Source: Acidovorax sp. HDW3 (GTDB lineage Bacteria; Pseudomonadota; Gammaproteobacteria; Burkholderiales; Burkholderiaceae_C). Taken from it: a DNA stretch of 64,000 nt. Where the stretch lies: assembly GCF_011303755.1 (NCBI RefSeq), contig NZ_CP049885.1, positions 2,884,001 to 2,948,000 on the forward strand. Direction: 5' to 3'. Shown here piece after piece: positions 10,341 through 22,462 of the stretch. The notes beneath the pieces were generated by a model. That model was not told the DNA's origin. It did no database searches and saw only the letters and a list, made by a program, of their open reading frames with translations. The first letter of the stretch is position 1. Each line of letters opens with the position of its first letter. A program made the translations under genes and the position numbers.

Positions 10341-11745
10341 GCATTTCGTTCTCACTGCCCTCGCTGCAGCCGCGCTCGGCGGCTGCTCCATGATCCCCAC
10401 CTACGAGCGCCCCGCAGCCCCCGTGCCAGCGCAGTACGCCCAGGCCCCGCAAGCGGCCAGCGCGCCCGTCCCGGGCGATTGGCAGCAGTACTTCACCGAC
10501 AGCCGGCTGCAGCAGCTCATCACCATCGCGCTGGAGAACAACCGCGACCTGCGCGTGGCCACCTTGGCCATTGAGCAGGCGCGGGCGCAGCACCAAATCC
10601 AGCGTGCGGCCCAGTTCCCCAGCGTGGGCCTGGGGGCGACCGCCGCACGCACCGTTGGCAGCAATGGGCAGTTGGGCAACACCTACAGCGTGGGCGCCAT
10701 TGCCTCATCCTGGGAGCTTGATTTCTGGGGCCGCGTCGGCAGCCTCAAGGAACAAGCCCTGGCGCAGTACCTGGCCAGCACCGAAGGGCGCAATGCAGCC
10801 CAGGTCAGCCTGGTGGCCGCCGTCGCCAACGGCTGGTTGACGCTGCAGGCCGATGAGGAGCTGCTGGCGATTTCGCGCCGCACACTGGCCACGCGTGAAG
10901 ACTCGCTCAAGCTGGCACAGCTGCGTCGCAATGTCGGCATGAGCTCAGACCTGGATTTGCACCAGGTGCAATCGTTGACCGAAGCCGCGCGCGCCACCCT
11001 GGCGCAGCAACAGCGCCAGCGCATCCTCGATGAAAACGCCCTGGCGCTGCTGCTGGGCCAGCCGCTACCCGCCGAGCTGCGCACGAGCCTGGAAGGCAGC
11101 CGCCTGGCCGCTGCCGCCCCCATGGCAGCGCTGCCCGCCGGCCTGCCCTCTGACCTGCTCACGCACCGCCCCGACATCCGCCAATCCGAGCAGCAGCTCA
11201 TTGCCGCCAACGCCAGCATTGGCGCCGCCCGGGCCGCCTTTTTCCCCACCATTGCACTGACGGCACAGGCCGGCACAGCCAGCAACGAGCTCTCGGGTTT
11301 GTTCAAAAGCGGCACCTGGGCCTTTACGCCCAGCGTCTCGGCGCTGCTGCCGATCTTCAACGCCGGGCGCAACCAGGCCGCACTCGATGCCGCCCAGGCC
11401 GGGCGCGACATTGCCGTAGCGCAGTACGAAAAAACCATCCAGAGCGCCTTCCGCGAAGTGGCTGACGCCCTGGCCGGGCAAGACACCCTGCGCACGCAGC
11501 TGCAAGCGCAACAGGCACAAGCACAGGCGGAGCAAGAACGCCTGCGCCTGTCCACGCTGCGCTACGACACCGGCGTTGCCAGCTACCTCGATCTGCTCGA
11601 TGCCCAGCGCTCGCTGTTTGCGCTGGAGCAAGCGGTGGTGCAGGTGCGCCTGGCACAGCTGCAAAACCAGGTGCAGCTGTACAAGGCCTTGGGCGGCGGC
11701 TGGAATCAGCCTGCACCTGCCAGCGAGCAGGCGCACGGCGGCTAA
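10333..11745 (+). CDS. Outer-membrane efflux channel lipoprotein (OprM/NodT family)
   Basis: 470 residues from ATG 10333, which overlaps the transporter stop (ATGACTAA). The lipobox LGGC gives a lipidated Cys at residue 18. Two OEP repeats are seen; typical stretches are LDLHQVQSLTEAAR, LTHRPDIRQSEQQLIAANASIG and YDTGVASYLDLLDAQR. It forms the trimeric TolC-like duct of the tripartite pump. Presence of a dedicated channel in the operon resembles MexAB-OprM more than AcrAB. The distal end is followed by an 80-nt gap before the cytochrome gene. Confidence 0.95.
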   Translation: MTKHFVLTALAAAALGGCSMIPTYERPAAPVPAQYAQAPQAASAPVPGDWQQYFTDSRLQQLITIALENNRDLRVATLAIEQARAQHQIQRAAQFPSVGLGATAARTVGSNGQLGNTYSVGAIASSWELDFWGRVGSLKEQALAQYLASTEGRNAAQVSLVAAVANGWLTLQADEELLAISRRTLATREDSLKLAQLRRNVGMSSDLDLHQVQSLTEAARATLAQQQRQRILDENALALLLGQPLPAELRTSLEGSRLAAAAPMAALPAGLPSDLLTHRPDIRQSEQQLIAANASIGAARAAFFPTIALTAQAGTASNELSGLFKSGTWAFTPSVSALLPIFNAGRNQAALDAAQAGRDIAVAQYEKTIQSAFREVADALAGQDTLRTQLQAQQAQAQAEQERLRLSTLRYDTGVASYLDLLDAQRSLFALEQAVVQVRLAQLQNQVQLYKALGGGWNQPAPASEQAHGG

Positions 11746-11825
11746 GGCAGGCGCGGCAGGTGCAGAAGGGCGTCGCTATAATCGAGGGCTTTTAAAAAAA
11801 CAACCCCGATTGTCAGAGGATCACC

Positions 11826-12323
11826 ATGACAGCCCCCCAGCAGCAGCCCAACCACCCCGGAAAATCCCCGCAGCAAGTGCTGGTCACGGGGTTTTTTGCC
11901 CTTTTGATCCCCCTCCTGGCCGTTGCCGCCTTGGCCAACAGCTTTTTTGGCGGCCCGGCCTACGAAAAGGACAACGCCACCTCGGCCAAAGCCAAGGCCG
12001 TGCGCCTGCAAAAAGTCGGCACAGTGGAGCTGCGCGACGCCAACCGGCCCCTGAGCACTGGCGAGCAGGTCTTCAAGGCCCAATGCTCGGCCTGCCACGC
12101 CACTGGCGCCGCCGGCTCGCCCAAGTTAGGCGACGCTGCCGCCTGGGGCCCGCGCATTGCCACCGGCTTTGAAGCGCTGGTGCATTCGGCCCTTAAAGGC
12201 AAGGGCGCCATGGCCCCCCAGGGCGGCGGCAACTTCAACGACACCGAAGTGGCACGCGGCGTGGCCTATATGGCCAACGCTGCCGGCGCCAAGTTTGCCG
12301 AGCCGGAACCGCCAGCCAAGTAA
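11826..12323 (+). CDS. Cytochrome c5-like monohaem c-type cytochrome
   Basis: 165 residues. One TM helix (about residues 17-38, VLVTGFFALLIPLLAVAALA) anchors a periplasmic domain. The haem site is CSACH (C87, C90, H91) and a Met axial ligand is likely in GKGAMAPQGGGN, a typical class I c5/c555 pattern. The region upstream has a TATAAT at about 11776 and an AGAGGA ribosome-binding site, so it is probably transcribed by itself. Function is electron transfer in the periplasm; the partners are not shown by context. A clear terminator follows. Confidence 0.88.
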   Translation: MTAPQQQPNHPGKSPQQVLVTGFFALLIPLLAVAALANSFFGGPAYEKDNATSAKAKAVRLQKVGTVELRDANRPLSTGEQVFKAQCSACHATGAAGSPKLGDAAAWGPRIATGFEALVHSALKGKGAMAPQGGGNFNDTEVARGVAYMANAAGAKFAEPEPPAK

Positions 12324-12355
12324 GCGCACGCGCATCGGCGCAGCCCTGCAGCCCA

Positions 12356-12381
12356 AAGCCGATCTGAGGATCGGCTTTTTT
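12356..12381 (+). terminator. Rho-independent terminator after the cytochrome gene
   Basis: A 9-bp stem AAGCCGATC/GATCGGCTT with a TGAG loop is followed by a run of six T. It ends exactly at the stop codon of the convergent gene. Confidence 0.88.
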
Positions 12382-12910
12382 ACGCCTGCACACCCGCCGC
12401 CGGGCTGCGCACAAAACCATAGCGCCGGGGCAAATCGGCACTGCACACCTCCGTCAGCGGCCAGCGGCCCGCATCGAGCGCCTGCGCAAGCAACGGCACA
12501 TCCAGGCTGTGCACCAGGCCCAGTCCCAGATCGGTAGCCAAATAGCCCCACCCGGCTTCGTCGAGCAGGCATTCATGCGCCTGCGCGGGTACGCCCGTGT
12601 GGGCATGAACGGCGCCGGTGGCCGACAAGCGCCAAATCCAGGGTGTGGCTTCCAGCTCGACATACACCCGCTGCGGGCCATTTTGAAAAAACCAGCAGCC
12701 CTGGGCATCGGCCTCGTAATTGCGGCCAATGAAGGCGAGCAGCTTTTCATGCTCGACCAGGGTGCCGCGCACCTGCGCAAACGGCCCCTGGGCCTGCACC
12801 TGGGCGTCGCGCAGATACCAGCGACCCCGCGCATCGAGCCCCAACCAGCCATGGCAAGCGGGCACCTGTGGCCATTTGGCCAGGGCTTGTTTGACGATAT
12901 CGTCCATCAC
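12380..12910 (-). CDS. Conserved hypothetical protein of a betaproteobacterial family
   Basis: 176 residues, beginning MMDDIVKQALAKWPQVPACHGWLGLD. I recognise the general pattern from Burkholderiales genomes, where it is annotated as a protein of unknown function of the DUF294x group; I am not certain of the number. Visible features: an N-terminal WPxVPxCxGWLGLDxRGxWYxRD motif, a NGPQRVYVELEATPW strand region, and a C-terminal LPRRYGFVRSPAA. No signal peptide, TM helix or known catalytic motif. It is cytosolic by inspection. It is convergent with the cytochrome gene and followed upstream by a repeat and the atpC terminator, so it is a single-gene unit. Confidence 0.75.
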   Translation of the reverse strand: MMDDIVKQALAKWPQVPACHGWLGLDARGRWYLRDAQVQAQGPFAQVRGTLVEHEKLLAFIGRNYEADAQGCWFFQNGPQRVYVELEATPWIWRLSATGAVHAHTGVPAQAHECLLDEAGWGYLATDLGLGLVHSLDVPLLAQALDAGRWPLTEVCSADLPRRYGFVRSPAAGVQA

Positions 12911-12934
12911 AGTCGCTCCCAGATGCTATTGAAC

Positions 12935-12993
12935 GCTATTAAATTGATAGCTGCTCTCGCTTGCTGCACAAGGGCTAGAGGCATTTTTACCCC
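12935..12993. repeat. Palindromic intergenic repeat, copy 1
   Basis: Contains the GCTAT/ATAGC mini-hairpin followed by GATAGCTGCT, a degenerate GCGCTT...AAG-type arm pair and a T-run. It matches the family seen at eight other places in the window (22405, 23035, 28081, 40964, 42407, 50725, 56221, 59912). It lies just beyond the atpC terminator. Confidence 0.75.
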
Positions 12994-12995
12994 TA

Positions 12996-13025
12996 AAAAC
13001 AAAAGCCCGGTAAAAACCGGGCTTT
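12996..13025 (-). terminator. Terminator of the ATP synthase operon
   Basis: 10-bp stem AAAGCCCGGT/ACCGGGCTTT with an AAAA loop on the plus strand; on the minus strand it is followed by TTTTGTTTTT. It lies 24 nt past the atpC stop. Confidence 0.9.
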
Positions 13026-13049
13026 CGGGGATGGGCGCAGGGCCTGGGC

Positions 13050-13466
13050 TCAGCGCTTTTCGCGGAACTTGCGCAGGGCGGCAATCTGTGCCGCCATGAT
13101 GGCCAGCTCCGACTGGGCGCGCGCCAGGTCGAGTTCGCTCTTGGCGTTTTTCAGGGCCTCTTCGGCAGCGGCCTTGGCTTCCTGGGCCTTCTGGTCGTCC
13201 AGATCCTTGCCACGGATGGCGGTATCGGACAGCACCGTCACGCTGTCAGGTTGCACTTCGAGGATGCCCCCGGCGACAAAGACGAATTCTTCGCTGCCAT
13301 CGGCCATCTCGATGCGCACCGAGCCGGGCTTGATGCGGGTGATCAGGGGCGTGTGCTTGGGCAAAATGCCCAGCTCGCCAGCCTCGCCCGGCAGGGCGAC
13401 AAAGCGCGCCTGGCCGGAGAAGATGGACTCTTCGGCGCTGACCACATCGACGTGGATGGTATTCAT
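13050..13466 (-). CDS. atpC: F1F0 ATP synthase epsilon subunit
   Basis: 138 residues. It begins [20 protein letters not shown]; the N-terminal beta-sandwich contains [16 protein letters not shown], and the C-terminal helical hairpin is Ala/Lys/Glu-rich. Part of the F1 central stalk, with a regulatory C-terminal domain. Last gene of the atp operon, followed by a clear terminator. Confidence 0.97.
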   Translation of the reverse strand: MNTIHVDVVSAEESIFSGQARFVALPGEAGELGILPKHTPLITRIKPGSVRIEMADGSEEFVFVAGGILEVQPDSVTVLSDTAIRGKDLDDQKAQEAKAAAEEALKNAKSELDLARAQSELAIMAAQIAALRKFREKR

Positions 13467-13531
13467 GCGGACTCCAAGTGGAAGGTTGAGCGTGAGGACT
13501 TGAGCGCCGGCGCGCGGCGCTCAAGCGGGCA

Positions 13532-15833
<2,302 letters not shown>

Positions 15834-15851
15834 GAGGGCTCCTCGTCCGGT

Positions 15852-17411
15852 TTACGCGAACGTCTTCTTGAAGGACGTGATGGCTTGCGTCAGTTCGGCC
15901 TCATCCTTGCCTTCCTTGTCGAAGGCACGGTTCTTCTCGATGCGTTCGAGCCAAGCAGCGTGGCTGGTCTTGAGGAACTGGTGCAGGCCGGATTCGAAGG
16001 ACAGAACCTTCTTCACTTCCACGTCGTCCAGGTAGCCCTTGTTGACGGCGAACAGGGTCGCGGCCATCAGGCTGGTGGACAGCGGGCTGTACTGGGCTTG
16101 CTTGAGCAGTTCGGTCACGCGTGCGCCACGGTCAAGCTGCTTCTTGGTCGAAGCATCCAGATCGGAGGCGAACTGCGCGAAGGCGGCCAGTTCACGGTAC
16201 TGCGCCAGGTCGGTACGGATACCGCCGGACAGGCCCTTGACCACCTTGGTCTGCGCAGCGCCACCGACGCGGGACACCGAGATACCGGCGTTGATGGCGG
16301 GGCGAACGCCGGCGTTGAACAGGCTGGTTTCCAGGAAGATCTGGCCGTCGGTGATCGAGATCACGTTCGTCGGCACGAAGGCGGACACGTCGCCGGCCTG
16401 GGTTTCGATCACGGGCAGCGCCGTGAGCGAACCGGTCTTGCCCTTGACTTCACCCTTGGTGAAGGCTTCGACGTAGTCGGCGTTCACGCGGGCAGCACGT
16501 TCGAGCAGGCGGCTGTGGAGATAGAACACGTCGCCAGGATAGGCTTCACGGCCCGGCGGGCGGCGCAGCAGCAGCGACACCTGGCGGTAGGCCACGGCCT
16601 GCTTGGACAGGTCGTCGTACACGATCAGGGCATCTTCACCACGATCGCGGAAGTATTCACCCATGGTGCAGCCGGAGTAGGCCGAGACGTACTGCATGGC
16701 AGCCGATTCCGAAGCCGAAGCGGCGACGACGATGGTGTAGTCCATGGCGCCGGCCTGCTCCAGGGAGCGCACCACGTTCTTGATCGACGACGCCTTCTGG
16801 CCGATGGCGACGTAGATACACGTCACGCCCTGGCCCTTCTGGTTGATGATGGCGTCGATGGCCACGGCGGTCTTGCCAGTCTGGCGGTCGCCAATGATCA
16901 GCTCGCGCTGGCCACGGCCAATCGGCACCATGGAGTCGATGGACTTCAGGCCGGTTTGCAGCGGCTGGTCCACGGACTGGCGCGCGATCACGCCGGGAGC
17001 GACCTTCTCGATCACGTCCGTCATCTTGGCGTTGATCGGGCCCTTGCCGTCGATCGGCTGACCCAGGGCGTTGACCACGCGGCCAATCAGCTCGGGGCCG
17101 ACGGGCACTTCCAGAATGCGGCCCGTGCACTTGACGGTGTCGCCTTCGGAGATGTGCTCGTACTCGCCCAAAATCACGGCGCCGACGGAGTCGCGCTCGA
17201 GGTTCAGCGCCAGGCCGAAGCTGGGCTGACCATCGCTGCCCACGGGGAATTCGAGCATTTCGCCCTGCATCACGTCCGACAAGCCATGGACGCGCACGAT
17301 ACCGTCGGTCACGGACACCACGGTGCCCTGGTTGCGAACGTCGCTGCTGGCTGCCAGCCCTTCGATGCGGCTCTTGATCAGTTCAGAAATTTCTGCGGGA
17401 TTGAGTTGCAT
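15852..17411 (-). CDS. atpA: F1F0 ATP synthase alpha subunit
   Basis: 519 residues. It begins [18 protein letters not shown]; the P-loop is GDRQTGKT and the [20 protein letters not shown] segment is typical. Non-catalytic nucleotide-binding subunit of F1. A 45-nt gap separates it from atpH. Length is within the 510-520 range typical of the family. Confidence 0.98.
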   Translation of the reverse strand: MQLNPAEISELIKSRIEGLAASSDVRNQGTVVSVTDGIVRVHGLSDVMQGEMLEFPVGSDGQPSFGLALNLERDSVGAVILGEYEHISEGDTVKCTGRILEVPVGPELIGRVVNALGQPIDGKGPINAKMTDVIEKVAPGVIARQSVDQPLQTGLKSIDSMVPIGRGQRELIIGDRQTGKTAVAIDAIINQKGQGVTCIYVAIGQKASSIKNVVRSLEQAGAMDYTIVVAASASESAAMQYVSAYSGCTMGEYFRDRGEDALIVYDDLSKQAVAYRQVSLLLRRPPGREAYPGDVFYLHSRLLERAARVNADYVEAFTKGEVKGKTGSLTALPVIETQAGDVSAFVPTNVISITDGQIFLETSLFNAGVRPAINAGISVSRVGGAAQTKVVKGLSGGIRTDLAQYRELAAFAQFASDLDASTKKQLDRGARVTELLKQAQYSPLSTSLMAATLFAVNKGYLDDVEVKKVLSFESGLHQFLKTSHAAWLERIEKNRAFDKEGKDEAELTQAITSFKKTFA

Positions 17412-17456
17412 GACTCTTTCCTTCTTTCTTTAATAAGCCCAGACCTCACTGCCGCT

Positions 17457-17999
17457 TCAGGCGGTGAGGGCCGCTTTCATTTGTTCCAGACGGGCCTTGA
17501 CGGAGGTGTCGAGCACCTCGTCGCCCACCACCACGCGAATGCCGCCGATCAAGGACTCGTCGGTTTGCACGACGAGGCTGAGCTTGCAGCCAAAGCGTTT
17601 CTCCAGCGTGGCACTCAGTTCGGCCAGGGCCGCAGCATCGAGCGCGAAGGCGCTGTAGACCACGGCATCGGAGCGGCCGTTGCCTTGGTTGACCAGGGCG
17701 CGGAATTGGGCTGCGATTTCAGGCAGCACCTGCAACCGGCCGTTGTCAAGCACGGTACGCAGGAAGTTGTGAGCCATCTCCGGCAGGGCCGTGCGGGCCA
17801 CCCCGGTGATGACGCCCAGCACCTGCTCAGGCGTCGTCTTGGGGTTGTCTGCCAATTGGCGCAATTGGGGGTTGGCGGCAATCGCCGCCAGCTCGTCCAC
17901 CCAGGCACAAGCACTGTCGAGGTCGGCACCGGCAGCGCCGGCGCAGGCCTTGTACAGGGCTTCGGCGTAAGGACGGGCAATGGTGGCGAGTTCAGCCAT
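17457..17999 (-). CDS. atpH: F1F0 ATP synthase delta subunit
   Basis: 180 residues. It begins [19 protein letters not shown] and ends with the [24 protein letters not shown] segment characteristic of the delta/OSCP family. It joins the peripheral stalk (subunit b) to F1. 11 nt after atpF. Confidence 0.96.
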   Translation of the reverse strand: MAELATIARPYAEALYKACAGAAGADLDSACAWVDELAAIAANPQLRQLADNPKTTPEQVLGVITGVARTALPEMAHNFLRTVLDNGRLQVLPEIAAQFRALVNQGNGRSDAVVYSAFALDAAALAELSATLEKRFGCKLSLVVQTDESLIGGIRVVVGDEVLDTSVKARLEQMKAALTA

Positions 18000-18010
18000 G
18001 GTTGCTTTCC

Positions 18011-18481
18011 TTACAGCTCGGTCTTGAGGCGATTGAGCAGATCGGCGTGGACGCCAGCGTTGACTTCCTTGCGGAGAATCTGCTCGGCACCCTTGACGGC
18101 CAGCACAGCCACCTGCTCGCGCAGGGCTTCGCGGGCAGCAACGGCTTGCTGCTCGGCTTCGGCACGGGCGGCAGCAACGATTTTGTTGCCTTCTTCCGTG
18201 GCGCGGGCCTTGGCCTCTTCGATGATGGCTTGGGCGCGACGCTCGGCGTCGGCCAGGCGCGTGGCGGTTTCGTTGCTGGCCGCAGCCAATTCCTTCTTCA
18301 CGCGCTGGTCGGCAGCGGCAAGTTCGGTTTTGGCTTTGTCAGCAGCAGCGAGACCGTCAGCGATTTTTTGTGCCCGCTCATCCAGCGCTTTGGCGATCGG
18401 GGGCCACACGAAGGTCATCGTGAACCACACCAGAATCAGAAAAACGATGGCTTGAACGAACAGGGTCGCATTGATACTCAC
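18011..18481 (-). CDS. atpF: F1F0 ATP synthase subunit b
   Basis: 156 residues. One N-terminal TM helix (about residues 5-25, [21 protein letters not shown]) is followed by a long Ala/Glu/Lys-rich coiled coil. Peripheral stator stalk. It sits in the expected order atpB-atpE-atpF-atpH. Confidence 0.97.
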   Translation of the reverse strand: MSINATLFVQAIVFLILVWFTMTFVWPPIAKALDERAQKIADGLAAADKAKTELAAADQRVKKELAAASNETATRLADAERRAQAIIEEAKARATEEGNKIVAAARAEAEQQAVAAREALREQVAVLAVKGAEQILRKEVNAGVHADLLNRLKTEL

Positions 18482-18519
18482 GGCAACACCTTTCTATTCG
18501 GGGGCGTTAACGCGGTGGC

Positions 18520-18816
<297 letters not shown>

Positions 18817-19680
18817 TTAGTGAGCTTCATGCGCCTGGCCGAGATAGATCAGCGCCAGCATCATGAAAATGAAGGCTTGCAGGGTGATCACCAGGATGTG
18901 GAAGATCGCCCAGATCGAGCCCGCAATGATGTGCCCCACGGGGAGCAACACACCAGAGAGCGACATAGCCGCCGCGCCGCCCATCAGGGCGATCAGCATG
19001 AACACCAACTCACCAGCGTACATGTTGCCGAACAGTCGCATCCCGTGCGACACCGTCTTGGCAACGTATTCAATGATCTGCATGAGCAGATTGACCACGC
19101 CCAGGATCAGGGCGAAGACAGGATTCTTGCTGGTACCAAAGGGCGCGGTCACCAGTTCGTGCGCCCAGCCACCGACACCCTTGATTTTCAGGCTGTAGTA
19201 GATGCACAGCACCAGCACGGCAAACGACAGACCGAGCGTGGTGGACAGATCTGCCGTGGGCACGACGCGCAGGTAGGCGTGCGAATCACCCAGACCGCCC
19301 TGCCAGAGCGCGGGCAGCAGATCGACCGGCAGCATGTCCATGGCGTTCATGAGGAAAATCCAGACGAACACGGTCAGCGCCAGCGGGGCGATGAACTTGC
19401 GGCTTTCGGCGTTATGGATGTTGGCCTTGGCCTGGTTGTCCACCATTTCGACCAGGATTTCCACGGCTGCCTGGAAGCGACCCGGCACGCCCGAGGTGGC
19501 GTTACGCGCCGCGCGCCAGAAGACGAAGATCGCCAAGAAACCCAGGATCAGGCCAACGACGATGGAGTCGTAGTTGATGACCGAGAAATCCACAATGGAC
19601 TTCTGCTTGATGTTCTGCAGGTGCTGCAAATGGTGAACGATGTATTCACTGGCAGTCGGGGCGTGCGCTTCTGCGGCCAT
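18817..19680 (-). CDS. atpB: F1F0 ATP synthase subunit a
   Basis: 287 residues with five to six TM helices. The essential Arg is in GMRLFGNMYAGELVF, near the C-terminal half. It forms the two proton half-channels against the c-ring. 48 nt upstream of atpE. Confidence 0.97.
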   Translation of the reverse strand: MAAEAHAPTASEYIVHHLQHLQNIKQKSIVDFSVINYDSIVVGLILGFLAIFVFWRAARNATSGVPGRFQAAVEILVEMVDNQAKANIHNAESRKFIAPLALTVFVWIFLMNAMDMLPVDLLPALWQGGLGDSHAYLRVVPTADLSTTLGLSFAVLVLCIYYSLKIKGVGGWAHELVTAPFGTSKNPVFALILGVVNLLMQIIEYVAKTVSHGMRLFGNMYAGELVFMLIALMGGAAAMSLSGVLLPVGHIIAGSIWAIFHILVITLQAFIFMMLALIYLGQAHEAH

Positions 19681-19701
19681 CGGTCTACTCTTCTCTTAAA
19701 G

Positions 19702-20169
19702 TCAATCGGTTTTTCGGACACCGGGCCACAGCTTGAGCGCGACCCAGTAGGTTTTCATCGTTACCACCATGCCGGCCAACAAGGCCAGCCAGTTCAAATC
19801 TTTCACCAGGCGCGGTGCCGCCGCCAGCATGGCAACGGTCAGCACGAGCTTGGCCAGCTCCCAAACAAAGATCCTCACCATCGCCGCGCCGGCATCGGCG
19901 CTGTGGCGCGCTACCGCACGCGCAAACAAGGTGGCAGGCAGTACCACCGAGAGCGCGCCGTATCCCGCAGACCAGGCGACAGAGGGCTTACCGGAGAGCA
20001 GCCAGGCCAGCACGACCACAACCGCCCCCACCAGCACCTGACCGATGACCACGCGCCACACCGACAAGGGTGGATGGCGGCGGCGCCACGCCTGCGCCTC
20101 TTGGGCTGTCAGGGGCTTGAAGTCAGGCTCTTCGTCCTCAGATTCGGTCTCGTAGGCTTGGTTTTTCAT
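19702..20169 (-). CDS. atpI: ATP synthase protein I
   Basis: 155 residues from ATG 20169 (MKNQAYETESEDEEPDF); a GTG four codons upstream is an alternative. A cytoplasmic, acidic N-terminus of about 50 residues is followed by four TM segments. AtpI proteins help c-ring assembly and are the usual first gene of atp operons. The low sequence conservation is normal for this family; the assignment depends on topology and position. Confidence 0.88.
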   Translation of the reverse strand: MKNQAYETESEDEEPDFKPLTAQEAQAWRRRHPPLSVWRVVIGQVLVGAVVVVLAWLLSGKPSVAWSAGYGALSVVLPATLFARAVARHSADAGAAMVRIFVWELAKLVLTVAMLAAAPRLVKDLNWLALLAGMVVTMKTYWVALKLWPGVRKTD

Positions 20170-20405
20170 TCTGGTTGGCACCCACGCTCAGCGACCGAAT
20201 CGACAAAATCGCGTGATTATAAGTACAAACCCGAGACGATCGGAAAGGTATTGCTGCGCCCGCAAAAATACCTGCACCCCACGCGCGCCAACGCCGCCAT
20301 CCACCGCCCCGGCACGCCCCACCCCCACAGCCCCAACGGCAAGAGGCCATCGCCCGCCAGGGCACAATCCGCCATTGTTTGCCGCTATTGTTTTGAAAGC
20401 ACGCC
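20170..20405. promoter_or_regulatory. Divergent promoter region between atp operon and ybeD-lipBA
   Basis: A 236-nt gap between divergent units. On the minus strand a perfect TATAAT (20221-20216) lies 47 nt upstream of the atpI ATG and is a good -10 for the atp operon; the -35 is weak. The rightward promoter is less clear; GCCATTGTTTGCCGCTATTGTTTTG at about 20371-20395 may contain it. No other gene or repeat is seen. Confidence 0.5.
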
Positions 20406-20699
20406 ATGTCTGCCACGCCGCCCGCCAGCGCCGATCCACGCAAAGATTCGCTGATCGAATTTCCGTCGTTTTTTCCCATCAAAGTGATGGGACTGAAGGC
20501 CGATGGCCTGGTGCACGCCATCACCGAGATCGCCGCGCGCTTTGACCCGCAGTTCGACGCCCGCAGCATCGAGCTGCGCGAGAGCAGCGGCGGCAAGTAC
20601 CTGGGGGTGACCATCACCGTCACCGCCACCAGCCGCGCCCAGCTCGACGATCTGTACCGCGCGCTCACGGCGCACCCGCTGGTCAAGGTGGTGCTGTAA
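20406..20699 (+). CDS. ybeD: YbeD family protein (DUF493)
   Basis: 97 residues. The FPIKVMG and GKYLGVTITVTATSRAQLDDLYRAL stretches are typical of the small ferredoxin-like ybeD family, which often precedes lipB. Its function is not established; ACT-like fold and proximity suggest a regulatory role in lipoate metabolism. It ends exactly one base before the lipB ATG. Confidence 0.92.
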   Translation: MSATPPASADPRKDSLIEFPSFFPIKVMGLKADGLVHAITEIAARFDPQFDARSIELRESSGGKYLGVTITVTATSRAQLDDLYRALTAHPLVKVVL

Positions 20700-21404
20700 A
20701 TGGCGTCCGCGCCCGAGCTGCGCATTCTGGGCCGCACCGACTACGCGGCCACCGTGCAGGCCATGCAGCGCCTGACCGAGGAGCGTGACGCCAACACCCC
20801 CGATCAGCTATGGATTTGTGAGCACGCCGCGCTTTATACACAAGGGCAAGCGGGCAAAACCAGCCACATTTTGAACCCCGGCGACATCCCCGTCGTCGCC
20901 ACCAACCGGGGCGGGCAGGTGACGTACCACGGCCCCGGCCAGGTCGTCGCCTACCCACTGCTCGACCTGCGCCGCGCCGGCTACTACGTCAAGGAATACG
21001 TGCACCGCATCGAGGAGGCGGTGATCCGCACCCTCGCCGCCTTTGGCGTCACCGGCCACCGCGTCGCAGGGGCTCCCGGCATCTACGTGCGCCTCGACGA
21101 CCCGTTCAGCCACGCCCGCCTGGCGCAGCGCCCGCAGCAGCGCCAAGCGGGCAGCGGGGCGCCGGTGCCCGACTTTTCCGGCCTGGGCAAGATCGCCGCC
21201 CTGGGCATCAAGGTCAGCCGCCACTGCACCTACCATGGCGTGGCACTGAACGTGGCCATGGACCTGCAGCCCTTTGCCCGCATCAACCCTTGCGGCTACG
21301 CGGGTCTGGCAACGGTCGATCTTTCTACAATCGGCGTCCCCGCCACCTGGGACGAAGTAGCGCAGCGCCTGGGCCAACAGCTCGCCGCGCGCCTGGCCCC
21401 CTGA
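20700..21404 (+). CDS. lipB: Octanoyl-ACP:protein octanoyltransferase LipB
   Basis: 234 residues. Signature [12 protein letters not shown] (70-81), catalytic Lys164 in GKIAALGIK and catalytic Cys198 in INPCGY are present. It transfers octanoate from acyl carrier protein to lipoyl domains in the cytoplasm; LipA then adds sulfur. About 25 extra residues ([13 protein letters not shown]..., roughly 133-160) are inserted between the GIYV strand and the catalytic Lys loop compared with E. coli LipB. Its ATG immediately follows the ybeD stop and it is 13 nt upstream of lipA. Confidence 0.97.
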   Translation: MASAPELRILGRTDYAATVQAMQRLTEERDANTPDQLWICEHAALYTQGQAGKTSHILNPGDIPVVATNRGGQVTYHGPGQVVAYPLLDLRRAGYYVKEYVHRIEEAVIRTLAAFGVTGHRVAGAPGIYVRLDDPFSHARLAQRPQQRQAGSGAPVPDFSGLGKIAALGIKVSRHCTYHGVALNVAMDLQPFARINPCGYAGLATVDLSTIGVPATWDEVAQRLGQQLAARLAP

Positions 21405-21417
21405 CCACCACCTTGCC

Positions 21418-22404
21418 ATGAGCTCCTCTGACGTCGTACACACCGCACAATCGAACGCCGACTACAACCCCGGCGCCAAACAAAAGGCCGAGGCCAAGGT
21501 GGCGCGCCTGCCCATCAAAATCCACCGCAGCAAGGACGAGATACTGCGCAAGCCCGAGTGGATCCGCGTCAAGGCCGGCAGCCCGAGCACGCAGTACTAC
21601 GAGATCAAGAAAATCCTGCGCGAAAACCAGCTGCACACCGTGTGCGAGGAAGCCTCCTGCCCGAACATCGGCGAGTGCTTTGGCCGGGGCACGGCCACCT
21701 TCATGATCATGGGCGACAAGTGCACGCGCCGCTGCCCGTTCTGCGACGTCGGCCACGGCCGCCCCGACCCGCTCGATGCCAACGAGCCGCTGAACCTGGC
21801 GCGCACCATTGCACAAATGCGCCTGAAATACGCCGTCATCACCAGCGTCGATCGCGACGATCTGCGCGACGGCGGCGCGCAGCACTTTGCCGACTGCATC
21901 CGCCTGATCCGCGAGCATTCCCCCAGCACGCAAATCGAGGTGCTGGTGCCCGACTTCCGGGGCCGCGACGACAAGGCGCTGGCGATTTTGCAAACCGCCC
22001 TGCCCGACGTCATGAACCACAACCTGGAGACCGCACCGCGCCTGTACAAGGAAGCGCGCCCGGGGGCGGACTACCAGTTCTCGCTGAATCTGCTGAAAAA
22101 GTTCAAGGCGCAAAACCCCGGCGTGCCGACCAAGAGCGGCATCATGGTCGGCCTGGGCGAGACGGATGACGAAGTGCTGCAGGTGATGCGCGACATGCGC
22201 GCGCACGACATCGAGATGCTGACCATCGGCCAGTACCTCGCCCCCAGCAACAGCCACCTGCCGGTGCGCCGCTACGTGCACCCCGACACCTTCAAGATGT
22301 TCGAGCGCGAAGCCTACGCCATGGGCTTTTCGCACGCCGCCGTCGGCGCCATGGTGCGGTCGAGCTACCACGCCGACCAGCAGGCGCATTCGGCCGGGGT
22401 TTAA
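21418..22404 (+). CDS. lipA: Lipoyl synthase LipA (radical SAM)
   Basis: 328 residues. Both Fe-S clusters are visible: the auxiliary C-x4-C-x5-C in [12 protein letters not shown] and the radical SAM C-x3-C-x2-C in CTRRCPFC. Inserts two sulfur atoms into protein-bound octanoyl groups. The C-terminal [10 protein letters not shown] segment containing the cluster-ligand Ser is present. Completes the ybeD-lipB-lipA operon; a palindromic repeat follows directly. Confidence 0.98.
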   Translation: MSSSDVVHTAQSNADYNPGAKQKAEAKVARLPIKIHRSKDEILRKPEWIRVKAGSPSTQYYEIKKILRENQLHTVCEEASCPNIGECFGRGTATFMIMGDKCTRRCPFCDVGHGRPDPLDANEPLNLARTIAQMRLKYAVITSVDRDDLRDGGAQHFADCIRLIREHSPSTQIEVLVPDFRGRDDKALAILQTALPDVMNHNLETAPRLYKEARPGADYQFSLNLLKKFKAQNPGVPTKSGIMVGLGETDDEVLQVMRDMRAHDIEMLTIGQYLAPSNSHLPVRRYVHPDTFKMFEREAYAMGFSHAAVGAMVRSSYHADQQAHSAGV

Positions 22405-22462
22405 AGAAAAAAATGGCTGCAGCGCGCTACCAGAAAGCGCCAGCAGCTCTTATTTTTGTAGC
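22405..22462. repeat. Palindromic repeat, copy 2 (overlaps the end of the lipoprotein gene)
   Basis: On the minus strand it reads AGAGCTGCTGGCGCTTTC then GTAGCGCGCTGCAGCC and a T-run, the family pattern. The TAA stop of the convergent lipoprotein gene (22452-22450) and its final codons lie inside it. It may also terminate lipA transcription on the plus strand. Confidence 0.75.

Noticed and set aside
20810-20875. A stretch resembling the palindromic repeat (GCGCTTTATACACAAGG) inside lipB
   Set aside because: It encodes the conserved LipB motif [14 protein letters not shown], so similarity to the repeat is explained by protein conservation.
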